Assembly (NCBI GenBank): GCA_000733355.1
Contig: JNVV01000001.1
Span: 4,034,568-4,098,567, forward strand
From: Falciphora oryzae
Taxonomy: Eukaryota; Ascomycota; Sordariomycetes; Magnaporthales; Magnaporthaceae
Length of the DNA stretch: 64,000 nt
Reading direction: 5' to 3'
Under the pieces are notes generated by a model. That model had not been told where the DNA came from. It searched no databases and saw only the letters and a program-made list of their open reading frames with translations. A program made the translations under genes and the position numbers. This document shows, one piece after another, positions 24,203-35,835 of the stretch (position 1 is the first letter of the stretch; every line of letters starts with the position of its first letter).

Positions 24203-25495
24203 ATGGACGACGACGACGACTTCGGGGCCGACGCCGACTTTATACAGGCGCTGGCCGCCGCGTCGCCTGAGGTCAGCGTTCCATCGCGAGCCCGACAGCC
24301 CGCGGCGCAGGCGATCCAGCAGCCCACGCCTCAGCGCATTCAACAGCCAACACCCCAGCGCATCCAGCAGCCCACGCCCCAGAGGGTAGAAAGGGGAGCG
24401 GTCCAGGAAGCTAGATCCTCATCGGGCGGCGGCCCGTCCTCCGCGGCAGGCCCCGCCGCGGCACCGGGCAAGATCGTGCAGCCCACTCCGCAGGCGTTGC
24501 CGACTCGAGGGTCCGGGTCGGCCATCCTTGTATCGCCGCGTCAAAAGAACAACCCGGTGCTGAGCTGGGTCAAATCTATCCCGTGGGAGTACAGCGACAT
24601 CCCCGCCGACTACGGTCTGGGGCTCACGACGTGCGCCCTGTTCCTGAGGTACGTTTGTGGCCATGTGCACCCATTGTACAAAGTCGCTCGGCGCCTAATG
24701 CTCTGCGCGCGCTTGGCCGCCACCAGCCTCAAGTACCACCGACTCCACCCCGAATACATCTACACGCGCATCCGGAACCTGCAGGGCAAGTACACGCTCC
24801 GGGTCCTGCTCACGATGGTGGACGTGCCGAGCCACGAGGACGCGCTCCGGGAGCTGTCCAAGACGTCGCTGGTCAACAACGTGACGCTGGTGCTGTGCTG
24901 GTCGGCGCAGGAGGCGGCGCGCTACCTGGAGCTGTACAAGTCGTACGAGCACGCAAGCTTCTCGGCCATCCGCGCCGCCCAGGCCACGGGCTACGCCGAG
25001 CGCCTCGTCGAGTTCGTCACGGTGCCCCGCGCCATCAACAAGGCCGACGCCGTCGCGCTCGTCAGCACCTTTGGCAGCCTCCGCAACGCCGTCAACGCCG
25101 ACCCGGAGCAGGTCGCGTCCGTCGGCGGCTGGGGGGAGAGGAAGGTCAAGAGCTGGTGCAAGGTCGTCGAGCAGCCCTTTCGCGTCAAGAAGGCCGGCGC
25201 CGCCAAGAAGCGCGCGCCGACTGCTACGCCGCTGCGCGAGGCCGCCGGTGGCACACAGCGTGCGGGGAAGGCGGCGGCACAGACGCAGATTTGGAATCCC
25301 AACATCGCCGACGAGTACGATGAAGATGCGGCGCTGCAGGCTGCTCTTGCCGAGTCTAGTAGGATGGCCGAGGCTGAGCGGGGTGTCGGCGCTGGTAGCA
25401 GCAGCGAAATCGGTGGCGGGCAACCAGCGCCGGAGAAAGAGCAGCTCAGCGAGGGCATTGCTGCCGCGCTGGCAAGGCTGCGCGAGAACGGCTAA
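24203..25495 (+). CDS. RAD10: RAD10/ERCC1 subunit of the structure-specific repair endonuclease
   Basis: Two exons, 24203-24648 and 24727-25495, give 404 aa. The N-terminus is acidic (MDDDDDFGADADF), followed by three copies of an IQQPTPQR-like repeat (about residues 35-60). The Rad10 central domain begins near SAILVSPRQKNNPVLSWVKS, with CALFLSLKYHRLHPEYIYTR formed across the splice junction. The C-terminal helix-hairpin-helix pair is seen in FVTVPRAINKADAVALVSTF and GGWGERKVKSW. The protein pairs with Rad1/XPF to cut 5' of bubbles and flaps in nucleotide excision repair and recombination; the catalytic site is in the partner. The 78-base intron is a multiple of three without a stop, so the frame also reads straight through, inserting 26 non-conserved residues. 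Splicing is preferred because it restores the family motif. Confidence 0.93.
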   Translation: MDDDDDFGADADFIQALAAASPEVSVPSRARQPAAQAIQQPTPQRIQQPTPQRIQQPTPQRVERGAVQEARSSSGGGPSSAAGPAAAPGKIVQPTPQALPTRGSGSAILVSPRQKNNPVLSWVKSIPWEYSDIPADYGLGLTTCALFLRYVCGHVHPLYKVARRLMLCARLAATSLKYHRLHPEYIYTRIRNLQGKYTLRVLLTMVDVPSHEDALRELSKTSLVNNVTLVLCWSAQEAARYLELYKSYEHASFSAIRAAQATGYAERLVEFVTVPRAINKADAVALVSTFGSLRNAVNADPEQVASVGGWGERKVKSWCKVVEQPFRVKKAGAAKKRAPTATPLREAAGGTQRAGKAAAQTQIWNPNIADEYDEDAALQAALAESSRMAEAERGVGAGSSSEIGGGQPAPEKEQLSEGIAAALARLRENG

Positions 25496-27356
25496 CTCGC
25501 GGTTGCTGGTTACAGAGCTCTCCCCGGGCGTCTCTGATATCTGCCTGGATCTAATTATGACCGAAACTACCGAATATGCCCAGTCGCAACTAGCTGGTCC
25601 GCTGCAAAATCCCTGACCACCACCACCTTTTTCAAAGCGCCCGGCAAAGTAGGCCAGATGATCTATGAATGTCCCAGGACCAGCATGACAAACGACACGG
25701 CGCCCGAGTCGCTTTGGATTACTTCAGCCGCCGTGCCTGAGTGACACTTGGCGAGCCGAACCGGGATGGCGAGGGCGGGTGTGGCACGGTGTAGCGCTAC
25801 GCTATTTTGAGTTCGAAATGGCCGAGTCGTTCGCTGTTCGCTGCAACGTCCCGGCAGTGGTGCTCAGGGGCCCCGAAAGAAGCCCACATGGGTTGCCTGG
25901 CTGCACTCCCACGGTGCGTCCTTGGCTGATCATCATCAAAATTAGCCAACTGCCATGTCATAAGAGAAGAAAATGAAAGAAAAACGAACACATGCCCTGT
26001 TTGGCCTGCCCGCAATGCCGTCAAAGTCAATGCCCGATTGCCAACAAACCAGGGCCAAGACGTGCCGTTGTGTATTGCCTTGGCCTTGTTCCACGGCATC
26101 AGAGTCGTCTCTCATCCTTCGGACGATCGAAAGGTCCAAGGCGGAGAAGGCTGCTCTTGCGAGGTCGTCACTGGTCAGGCCAGGCCTGGGCAGCATGCGG
26201 GGAAGCTCAACGTGCGTCGTCTGCGCTGCACTGCACTTCGTATGGCATCATGGCAGGCAATATCGGCCCTGCCAGCAACTGACCGCTTTGTTTGCTTGGC
26301 GTTGGACCGAACGAAGACCATGTCCCCGGCACTGCTGTGTTTTTGCTGACACGAGCATGATTGCAATTATTTTCACTTTCTTGTTTCTTTAATTCCGGTT
26401 CCTGCCCGACCTTTACCCATGTTCCTGGAGCCCATAGTTGATTGTCGCACAAGTCAGGACGGGCTATGGATTTGGTAACGCCTGGCACCTGGAACATTGA
26501 GAATGTTTCCCCTCAATGTTTGCAAAAACAACTGTCATTCACCCACCCACGATCAGATGACGACAAACAATGAGACAGGGCAACATCCAGGTTGTATCCT
26601 GACCCGTGCCAACAGAGGGCTCGCTACAGTCTGCCTTGGTCAGGTGCAGAATGCATGCAACCCGCGCACGAAGCTACTGGGGGAAAGCGCCCTGATCATT
26701 GCTCCTTTAGGCAGGTCGCCGCCCAATCGAAGCCCCTGCTGCCCGGCCTTGCCAGCAGCTTTCCCCCGAGTCACTCCCGATCGCCGCTACGAACGAATGC
26801 CGTGTGCCCGCCGCGGGGATGCTTGGCAATGCCAGACATGGGCCGCTTGCACTCTCCACGGGTGCCCTATCCAGGCGTGCCAGGCCCGGGAATGCTACTA
26901 TAGCACTGCAACATGCAGGCACGCCGCGCTGTCATACGTTGCAACGACCGAGCCCAGGATGAGGGGAAAACGGAGAACCGGTGACAGAATCATGTTCGCT
27001 GCCCCCGGTTCCAGACCTGCCTCTTTCGTTGCGCCCTATCCAGACGGCCTCGGCCAAATCTTGCCCGACGCCCTATGTTCCCCATGGCACGGGGCAAGGG
27101 AGATCCTTGCCCCTCCCGGCCAGGCACAAGGGGGGTTTCCATTCGTATAACATCGATGTTATCCGAAGCCTTCTCTTGATCCTTTCTTTCTTTTCCTTCT
27201 CTTTCAACTGCCTTTTCCTGCAGCCCCTTTTCTCAAACCCGGTTAAGCCAATTTGGTTTGGCTTCCGCGCGGCAGCTCTCTCCTGCGCCCCTCCCCCCCA
27301 CGGTCTCTACTGCAAAGTGCGCGCGCGCGCGGGGAAAGACTTCCACACAGCCAGCC
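25496..27356. other. Intergenic region before the GH47 gene
   Basis: 1.86 kb, probably the RAD10 3' end plus promoter of the mannosidase gene. A pyrimidine-rich stretch (27177-27235) lies upstream of the start. No supported gene. Confidence 0.45.
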
Positions 27357-29207
27357 ATGCGCTGCATGCGACCCGGCCACATAGCGTCCCTCCTGCTGGG
27401 GATCGCTTCGTCGGGCGTCCTGGCCTCGCCGGCGCCGGTGCGGAGGGACATCACCTACCAGCCGAACCCGGAGAGGGCGGCCGCGGTCAAGGCAGCGTTC
27501 CGCAAGAGCTGGGACGGCTATTACAAATATGCCTTCCCCCACGACAGCCTCAAGCCCATCTCGAAGTCGTTTGACGACGATCGGTAGGTGGTTTAGAACT
27601 CTGTCTCGACGTCCTACCTCCTGAAACTGACCACTGGCGTGTATAGGAATGGCTGGGGTGCCAGCGCCATCGACGCGCTCAGCACTGGGTTATTGATGTC
27701 TGAGGACGACATCGTCCGGCAGATACTGGACTTTGTCCCCACCATCAACTTCGATACCACCAAGACAGAGGTCAGCCTCTTCGAGACAACTATCCGCTAC
27801 CTCGGCGGACTCGTATCGGGTAAGACGGCCGTGGGGTAGCCCTGGACCTAGGGGACAGGGATTAAGTGGATCGTGGGCTGCGTCGTCCGCCAGGAGAATC
27901 ACGAGGGAGAGATACAGACATTGACCATGCTTGGCAGCCTACGATCTCCTCACGGACCCATCGGGTAAATACAAGTCCGCAAACGCCAGCGTGGCCAAGG
28001 CTGTCCTGGCACAGGCGGAGCGGCTGGCGACGAACCTCAAGTTCGCCTTCAACACCCCGAGCGGTGTGCCCGACAATACCATTTTCCTGGACCCGGCACG
28101 GCTGTCGGGCAGCCAGACCAACGGCATCGCCACCATCGGCACGCTGGTGCTCGAGTGGACGCGCCTCAGTGACCAGACGGGCAACCCGGTGTTTGGCGCC
28201 CTCGCGCAAAAGGCCGAGTCGTACCTGCTCGACCCCAAGCCCGCCCTGGGCGAGCCGTTCCCGGGCCTGCTCGGGCTCGACGTTAACCTCACCACGGGCT
28301 TGTTCGTCGACGGCCGCGGCGGCTGGGGCGGCGGCAGCGACAGCTTCTATGAGTACCTCATCAAGATGTACCTCTACGACCCGGAGCGGTTTTCCGGCTA
28401 CAAGGACCGCTGGATCGTCGCCGCCGATTCGAGCATCAAGTACCTGGCGTCGCACCCGTCCACGCGGCCCGACCTGACCTTCCTGGCCTTTTATCGGAAC
28501 ACGACCCTGCGCTACATCTCACAGCATCGTATGTGCAACAAACCTCCTTGTGAAACCGGCCCCAAAAAGTGGGGTTTGACCAAGTGATCTCTAACTTATC
28601 CATCAATCCATCAGTGGCCTGCTTCGCCGGCGGAAACTTCATCCTGGGCGGCCTGACGCTCAGCCAGAAAAAGTACGTCGACTTCGGCCTCGAGCTCACC
28701 CACGCCTGCCACGAGACGTACCTGCGGACCGCGACGGGCATCGGGCCCGAGGTCTTCCGGTGGCAGGTCGCGGGCGAGACGACGACCGGCAACCCGGCGC
28801 CGCCCGCCAACCTGACGGCCTTCTACGAGCGCTCCGGCTTCTGGATCCCGCCCGAGGACGGCGGCGCGGCCAGCTACCAGTTGCGGCCCGAGGTGATCGA
28901 GTCGTACTACTACGCCTACCGCGCCACGGGCGACTCCAAGTACCAGGAATGGGCCTGGCAGGCGTTTTTGGACATCAACGCCACCTGCGCCCAGGGCGTG
29001 GGGTACACGGCGCTGGGAGACGTCAACGCGCCGGGAGGTGGGAGGCCGCAGGACTCGCAGGAGAGCTTCTGGTTTGCGGAGACGCTCAAGTACTCGTACC
29101 TCATCCACGCTGAGGACGCGCCGTGGCAGCTCAAGCCCGACAGGACCAACGGCTGGGTCTACAATACCGAGGCGCACCCTGTCAAGGTTTTTGGGCGTCT
29201 GGGTTAG
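27357..29207 (+). CDS. Secreted class I alpha-1,2-mannosidase, glycoside hydrolase family 47
   Basis: Four exons: 27357-27583, 27647-27819, 27938-28528 and 28615-29207, giving 527 aa. All introns are GT-AG. The start is followed by a signal peptide ending near VLASPAP. GH47 blocks are [45 protein letters not shown], the paired cysteines in ACFAGGN and [39 protein letters not shown] and, at the end, NTEAHP, whose Thr coordinates the catalytic calcium in this family. The enzyme trims alpha-1,2-linked mannose from N-glycans or outside glycans. A cleavable signal and no membrane anchor point to the secreted or Golgi-lumen type rather than ER Mns1. The ATG at 27357 is used; a second Met is three codons later. 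Confidence 0.94.
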
Positions 29208-29568
29208 GGGGTTTTCGGAAGTAAAGCGGCTTCAGACCAGGGGGCATGCGTAGACATGTCGAGCATACAGGTAGGGGATGAATGACGACTGACGTATGGG
29301 AGATGCCCGGGATACATATAATACATTATATGTGTACCTACATAATGGTCATATCTAATCTCCACGCTTTTGAAACACCAAAACACAATGCTGTATCCCT
29401 TGTGCTCGCTTTTGCTTCCCCTGTCAGATACGCCAGATGGGAGAGGGGGATTCGTCCATAACGCCTGAGAACTCCAGTTGATGCCGATACAAGACCTTGG
29501 ACAGTGATTGTCGTCCAGAAACAACGAGAGAAAAAAAAAGGAAACACCAAACATGAAATCATAGCCGC
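29208..29568. other. Convergent 3' intergenic region
   Basis: 361 bases between the mannosidase and iron transporter 3' ends. AT-rich in the middle (29310-29345), nothing else seen. Confidence 0.5.
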
Positions 29569-30828
29569 TCAAGCAGACGACGGGCCAGGCCCATCCCCAT
29601 CCGCAAACGAGTTGAACAGCTTAACAAGCAACATGGCGGAAGCAGCAGCCGCCCCGCCGACGACAACCATCTGCAGGCCGCCGACCAGGCCCTGGCGGAC
29701 GGAGCGGGGGCCGCGCCAGCCGCGGACCATGCACGTCTTTGCGTAGCCGAACGAGAAGAGCGCAACGGCCATGACGGCGACGCTGATGGCGAAGCCGGCG
29801 GCGAGGTCGTCGCGCGGCACGCACAGGTAGGGGAGCAGCGGGAGCAGGCCGCCTAAAAAGTAGCCCATCGCGATGGTGAGGCCCGACAGGAAGGCGCGCG
29901 AGGAGGAGTGCTCGGCTTCGCAGTCTGTGATTGGTTGTGGTGTTAGCTAAAGTCCGAAGAAAGCCAAAATAGAGAGAGAAGACAAGGAGGTGGGGAAAAT
30001 AAAGCGGGGACTTGCGTTGAAACTTCATCAAGAAGCCGGCAAGCTCAGGCGAGGCGGTGATGTGGTCCGTCAGCCCATCCAGCGTCTCTTTGGGTAGGTC
30101 GTAGGGCTCAAAGACGGAGCGGACGGCGGCGACCGTGCCCTGGGGATCTGTCTCGATCAAGGCGTTTGTTTGTGCCAGCGTCTCGTCATAAGAAGCACTG
30201 ATACATGGGGCCAGTTAGCAACCACTAATTGGATCAAGGGAGATGACCACCACAGCGGGTAAAAATGACTTACGCTTCGCTCTTTGCTCCAAGATAGCCA
30301 CCTATACAGGGAAGAAAAAAAGAAAAAAACAGAACATTATCAGTTAGTATATCTATATCATGAAAAAAAGGCATGAATAATGCTGTCCCACTCACCCAAG
30401 CCCATAGAGATAGCGCCCGCGATCAGCTCGGCCATGCCGCCATAAATAACGATCCTGGTGTCGCTCAGCGCCGAGAGGCCCGCGGTGAGGGCAAACGGCA
30501 CCGTCAGGCCGTCCGAGAGCCCAATGGTGGCATCCGAGATGAAGCGGGCGCTGATGCGCGGCCTCCCCGCCGTGCCAGATGCGCCGCTGCAGCACGAAGC
30601 GAGGGTGCTGGTCTGGGACTCGAGATCGTCGTCATCTTCGTCGCCGTTCCTGTTATTCCTGCTCCTGCTGCTGCCGACGCCGTAGTCGTTTTCGCCGTTG
30701 GCGGTATTGCTTAATAGGTGCGCCTGCTCGTGGGGTGCGGTGTTGGCAGTTGTTGTTTTCGTTCGGCCACCCCTGCTGCCGCCGCGCAGCAGCGCCATGA
30801 GACCGTTTTTTGCTGATACGAGAGACAT
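29569..30828 (-). CDS. CCC1: CCC1/VIT1-type vacuolar iron (manganese) transporter
   Basis: Four exons on the minus strand: 30828-30396, 30301-30274, 30197-30016 and 29924-29569, giving 332 aa. Exon 2 is only 28 bases. The N-terminal 85 residues are disordered with a DEDDDDLES patch. Membrane segments start at FISDATIGLSDGLTVPFALT, the hallmark first helix of the family, followed by MAELIAGAISMGLGGYLGAKSEA, a block formed over the first splice. Later helices are SGLTIAMGYFLGGLLPLLPY, an AISVAVMAVALFSFG segment and GGLQMVVVGGAAAASAMLL. The family loads Fe2+ or Mn2+ into the vacuole against toxicity. The third intron uses a GC donor (gcaagt at 30015-30010) with a normal AG acceptor; only this choice restores the family FQHCEAEHSSSRAF block. 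Confidence 0.9.
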
Positions 30829-32228
30829 GGTGCGGCCGTAGGAGTGACGCGGGAACGGCGAGTATCAGGCAATCTTGCCACCAAGCCTGACCAGACAAAG
30901 GCCCGCTATGTCCTCCAGAGCACAGTTGAGTGCGACCCTGGGATCAAAACTGCCCCCAAGCCCTCTTTTTCAGGCTCACAGGATGTTATGTGCTGTTCCG
31001 TGAATCCTTTCGGCACAAACGTCAGGCCGCGTATGTTGCCTCGATGCAATCGCCCGTGTAAGTCTGCCGTCGAGAGAATATCCTTCGAGGATTCCTCCTC
31101 TTTCCACAAACCACCGGGCAAGTCCCGCTCTCAATGGAGGACATGACAGGTAAAGAGCCTTGAAATAAGAAACCGAGCAGCAGACACCGAAACGACCCCA
31201 TATTTCCACCAGGATCCATCAAAGGGAGGAGGAGCTCAGAAAGCCTCTTTCTTCGCAGGTCCACGCCAGCGGCGCAACACCCCGTCCAATGGGCTCCTTC
31301 CCTTGGGGGTAAGCAGCATATAGGCACTGTCCTATTGGCTGCAACTTCCAGTGCCCAGACAAGGAAGCAAGGGCTCAACAAGGGCCGTCATCGTCGCCCA
31401 GATCTCCGGACGCGGTCAGAGCTAGCCTAATCTGGAAACTCTACCAGGTCTGACGTCTGCTGCTGACTTTTGGGCGGTCGGCTATTGGCCAATTGCTCGT
31501 CGGCGGGCCCGCGCGCTTCCCCACATGGCTTGGCAAACCTAATTGTGCCTCCCTACCGCCGGACCTGCCAAAGATTTAACCTCCTTCCTTGCGCGCGTCC
31601 TTTGAGTTCAAAGCCCGATACGAAATGTGTCCCCCTGCATATCGCTTCATGTTAGGCGTAGCCACTCAATGCTTGCTCATGTTGCTTGCTAGCTTTGGAA
31701 CGGCATCCAACTTCTCCCGATAGGCATCGGGAGTGAGTGACCTTGACAGGCTGGCGGAACGAGTGAGGGAAAGATGCTCATGTGGTCGACGCGGGCAAAG
31801 ATTCATGGCTGTGTTCGCTTCATCATGAGTTTCAACATGGACGGGTCATTGTACCACATGATATATATACCTCCGTATCTAATGCAGGCGAGCAACTATA
31901 TATATGTATGTATAAGGCTCCTGGCACCTGAAAGTTTCAGTCCGGATGACCGCCTTGACAACGGAGTTTTGGACAAGCCAGGATGCATATCTCGTCGCGT
32001 AGTATATTATGATTATTATCGGCCCATATATTGGGCAGTCTATATAATATTCTGGCTCCCCACTCTTTCTTATATATATCCCCAGGTGTCTAATGCTGAC
32101 AGCCCTTTCCCAAATGCTCCTTGCCATGTGGTATATCGATATCCAGCCTTTCGTAAATACAACTGACTGCGCTTCCCGCATCGCACAAATGAGATGTCCC
32201 TTACCCTCCTCAATGTTTGGCGAGCTGC
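30829..32228. other. Intergenic region with AT-rich stretch
   Basis: 1.4 kb. The part 31855-32090 is AT-rich with many TATA-like repeats. It would contain the iron transporter promoter at the left and the ERG27 3' end at the right. No supported gene. Confidence 0.45.
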
Positions 32229-33958
32229 TCACGCGGCCAGTGCCTTCCCATTACTCTGCGGCTTCCCCTTCCCGAGAGCCTCATCCCACTCGAGCCGCAG
32301 GCGCTCCATCTCCTCCCAGCACTGGGCGCCCAGTGCCTCAAAGTCCTGGAGCGCCTCGGCCTTGAGGTCGACAGCAGTCTTCTTGCGCCCGAACCGGTCC
32401 CTGAGCCAGTGCCTTTTCTCGTCGCGCTGCTGCTGCTGATACTGCTGGTCGGCCGCCGCATCGGCGGCGGTGCGGCCGTCCCAGCCCCAGCCCTCGACCT
32501 CGGTGCGCTTGACGGCGGCCTCGCCCCAGAAGCCGACCGAGGAGCCCCACTTGACGCGCTCGGCGCGCAGGCTGTCGAGGCGCTCCTGATCCTCGGTCGC
32601 GCACCAGACGGGTGCAATGGCGCCATTGTAGGGCTTCACTGGGTGCCAGGGGGAGCCGATCCAGCGGGCGATGTAGAGAGCGAGGCCGTACCAGAAGACG
32701 AGCAGGGCGGGCACATGGTAGATGGTGGTCTGCACGATACCCGGGTGGGTGATGTATATGCGCGGGGGAACCACCTCTGCCGAGGCGCCCCCATTCCCAT
32801 TTGCCGCTTTCCCGCCCTTGCTCCTCGTAGCCGCGGTCACTGCTGTAGAGTCATCTGCGGCTAGGTACCTGGCCGCTATCGGCTTCACGCGTGGCAGCTC
32901 GGCCGTCAGGAACAGCAGGTCGGCTAGACGCTTGGTGCTCTCGTAAGAATCGTGCGAAGCAATGGCCTGGAAGTCCGAAATGCTAAAGTCTTCAGGTTCG
33001 GGCGTGACACTGCCGACCCAGACGACGCGGCCACGCGCAAGGCCGTCGTCTGCAAGCTGTGCACGCGTGCGGCCGAGCAGCGGGAGCAGGGTATGGGCGA
33101 ACACATAGTGTCCGAAGATGTTGGCGGTAAAGGTCTCGCCCAGCAGTTCCCCCCTGGTGCGGCCCTCGGCGGCGGCCTGTTGGGAGGTGAGGGCTCGGCC
33201 GGTGACTGGGTCGACGAGGTTGCCGACGAAGCTGATCTTGAAGGTCGGCCAGGTGAGCTGGTGAATAAGACCATCCCTGAGTATCGCGCCGGGCATGGAC
33301 AGCCAATTCAGGCCGGACCAGCCGCCGATTCCAGCGTTGAATATGATCGAGTCGAGGCGGGGGATCGGCGCCGGGATGTGTCCGGCCTTCGTGTCCTCTT
33401 CCGTGAGCGGGCCATCGGGACCGTGGATGAGCAGCTCGGCGGCGGCGTGAACCGTCGGCAGCTTGCAGAGGTCGAGCTGGATGCTGAGCAGGTGGATCCG
33501 GGTCGGGGCGGATGCCGGGTCGCACGACGGGCCGGCGCGGGCGCGGAGGGTCGGGTTGGAGGCGGCGGCCTTGCGCACATAGTCGCGCAGGGTCTCGGTG
33601 GTCTGGCGGGACTTTTGCCTACTTCGGGTGGTGGTGATGAGGACGAGGTGCGAGGCTGGCGACCGCGAAGTCAGGAACCAGTCGACGAGGCGCTCTGCGA
33701 TTCCTAGTCCGATGCCACTTGGATGACGCGGAAGGCCGAGTCGTCAGCACGCACGCACGCACGCTGACGCACAGGTCGCGCCGCCAGCGGGAGGTCCCGA
33801 TGACGCCGGCAGATGAGGCGTCGGGTGGGACTCGTGGATATATCCGCGATGGTTTACCGTCCGACCTACCTGTTTGCGCCTGTCACCAGGACGAAGAACT
33901 GGTCCTTAGGCGCAACACCATCCCAAGGGGCGGTAGTGGGCCTGGACGGGGCAGCCAT
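32229..33958 (-). CDS. ERG27: 3-keto-steroid reductase ERG27, short-chain dehydrogenase
   Basis: Two exons on the minus strand, 33958-33870 and 33717-32229, give 525 aa. The first exon encodes 29 residues and ends in VTGAN; the splice creates VTGANSGIGLGIAERL, the NADPH-binding TGxxxGxG motif. An annotation using only the long second exon would miss the cofactor site. Further family features are IIFNAGIGGW, NIFGHYVFAHTLLPLL, VVWVGSVTPE and the catalytic YESTK (Tyr-x3-Lys) in SHDSYESTKRLADLLF. A C-terminal membrane-associated segment (PALLVFWYGLALYIARW) and a charged, Gln-rich tail follow. Erg27 reduces the 3-keto group during C-4 demethylation in ergosterol synthesis, with Erg25, Erg26 and Erg28 at the ER and lipid droplets. 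Confidence 0.92.
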
Positions 33959-34665
33959 TCCGTTGAATGGCGGCTGCCGAGTGAGGGGAAGGAGGATTTG
34001 CGTCGCAATTGGGAGGCTTGTTCAGGCAGGCTGCAGCCGAATCAGAGCTCAACGCAGATTGACGGCATGCAACATTCCAGAGGCGCTGCAGTTGTTGGTG
34101 CCTATTTAGCAGCAGTGGTTTGTCGCCCTGGTTTCGATTCAGCAAGACGAAATGCCACCATCGATGAACCGAATGGGTCTTCACCGACGTCTGGTGCCAT
34201 GTGGGCTTGGGGTGGCAGCTCCAAACTTCAACAGGTCATAGCACAGTGTCGTAACCTCACACCGACTGTGTCACATCGCGGTCATCGTTGCCGGGCAGCC
34301 GCCCTAACAGGCACAGCGCTTGCCTCAAACTTCCATCTGCGCTCATCACGACTTCGTCCAAACCCGAGACAATCGTGCCATAATCTCATACGTCTCATGG
34401 AAGCACCTGCATGCTGCCTCATGTCGGAGCTGCGAAAAGCTGCACAGGCAGTGAAGCCTTTGCGCCAGTGCCAAGAAGAGCCAACAGAACATTTTCTCGG
34501 CCACGCAGGTATTCGACAACCGCATGCCCATCCTGGACAAGCCGTCGCCGGAGTCTAATTTTATCAGCCCATGCTGTTTGAAATCCTGACTGCTTCTTTT
34601 GCGGATGTGATCTTTCTTGGACAAAGGACGAGCGGCTATTGATAGCCCCAGACGCACGTGCTCCG
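33959..34665. other. Intergenic, divergent promoters of ERG27 and the next gene
   Basis: 707 bases. A plus-strand open frame (33719-34558) crosses the ERG27 first exon and intron and has no family motif, so it is not called. Confidence 0.5.
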
Positions 34666-35835
34666 ATGCCAAGGAAACTCCTGATATATGCCGGGGCGCC
34701 GCTCAGCGACTCGCTCGACTGGTCACAATCGGCCCTGATCGACTGCTTCACCGAGCCCGTTGCCCGCCTCACCGGGTTCACCAGAGGGCCACTGTGCCGG
34801 GATACGGACCTGGCCTCGTCGTTCGATGCCCCAGGCCACCCCGCGTGGCGATCCCTTGCTCTAAAGCGCAGGCGCCTCGCCACCGGCTTCTCACAGCAGC
34901 CGGCGCTCGGATGGGGCGGGGAAAGTCTGCATGCGGACCCGGGCTTCTTCACCACGGCAGACGTCTCATTCCGAAGCGACGCCTCGTCGTCTCTCTCTCG
35001 ACACGACGGTGATGGGCTCTACGACGAAGAGGAAAGCAGCATACTGTCACAGTTCTGCGAGCGCTCGCTCGCGGCTCATAATGATATACCATCCTCGCAG
35101 CTGGACGCCATCTCCAGTGAGGAGACTTCCTTCGTCACCGACGCCACGACGTCGTTCATCAGCAATAGCACACAGGAGGAGTCCTCGGTCGTGATAGACG
35201 ACAGCCAGCCTCCACAGGCGCCGCCACCGCCACTCCACGCAGGCGTGGGGGCCGCCGCCCAGCTGCACGACCTCGGGAATCTACCCAGCGCCACGCACCT
35301 GGCGAGCATCGAACCGCAGACGATGACAGTCAACATCATCGTCGGCATCATCTCCATACTGCCCGAGCGCACGGTGCGGACCCGTTGGGGCAGCACTCGG
35401 TCCTTGGTGGAAGTACTCGTGGGCGACGAGACGCGGGCCGGGTTCGGCATCACCTTTTGGCTGCCCCCTTCAGGTGGCAAGAGCCCGCTGGAGGGCCTCA
35501 GGGCGCAGGATGTTGTGCTGATGCGCAACGTGGCCCTGGGATCCTTTATGCGCAAGGTTTACGGCCATGGACTGCGCAGAGATCTTACCAAGGTACACCT
35601 GCTTCATCGCAGGAAGCTGGACGCAGATGACGTTGGCGGGCACTACTCGACTGCGGACCTTCAGGGTTCATCCGGGAACCACCACTTGCATCCACAACTT
35701 CTCAAAGCCCGGAGGGTCAGAGAATGGGTAGTCAGGTTTGTTGGTGGCGGCGTCGTGCCAGCTTTGGGCCAGAAGAGGAAAAGGGAGGGTAGGCACCGGC
35801 GTTGGGACGTGCCGCCCCCAGACGAAACGCAGTGA
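34666..35835 (+). CDS. Uncharacterised 389-aa protein, possible OB-fold C-terminal domain
   Basis: Single exon. The frame is open from 34639, but the first ATG is 34666 (MPRKLLIYAGAPLSDSLDWS). I do not recognise the family. The N-terminal 80 residues look ordered. Residues about 90-200 are Ser/Asp/Glu-rich and disordered, with a short Pro run. Residues about 215-330 (TMTVNIIVGIISILPERTV, a SLVEVLVGDETRAGFGITFW block, then GLRAQDVVLMRNVALGSFMR) have the strand pattern of an RPA/shelterin-like OB-fold: a GIIS opening strand, a VLVGDET turn and a RAQDVVLMRNVAL strand. That would suggest single-stranded DNA binding, but it is inference from pattern only. The tail is basic (GQKRKREGRHRR), perhaps a nuclear localisation signal. 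Confidence 0.7.
   Translation: MPRKLLIYAGAPLSDSLDWSQSALIDCFTEPVARLTGFTRGPLCRDTDLASSFDAPGHPAWRSLALKRRRLATGFSQQPALGWGGESLHADPGFFTTADVSFRSDASSSLSRHDGDGLYDEEESSILSQFCERSLAAHNDIPSSQLDAISSEETSFVTDATTSFISNSTQEESSVVIDDSQPPQAPPPPLHAGVGAAAQLHDLGNLPSATHLASIEPQTMTVNIIVGIISILPERTVRTRWGSTRSLVEVLVGDETRAGFGITFWLPPSGGKSPLEGLRAQDVVLMRNVALGSFMRKVYGHGLRRDLTKVHLLHRRKLDADDVGGHYSTADLQGSSGNHHLHPQLLKARRVREWVVRFVGGGVVPALGQKRKREGRHRRWDVPPPDETQ

Noticed and set aside
33719..34558. 279-codon plus-strand frame
   Set aside because: It overlaps the first exon and intron of ERG27 on the other strand and has no recognisable motif.
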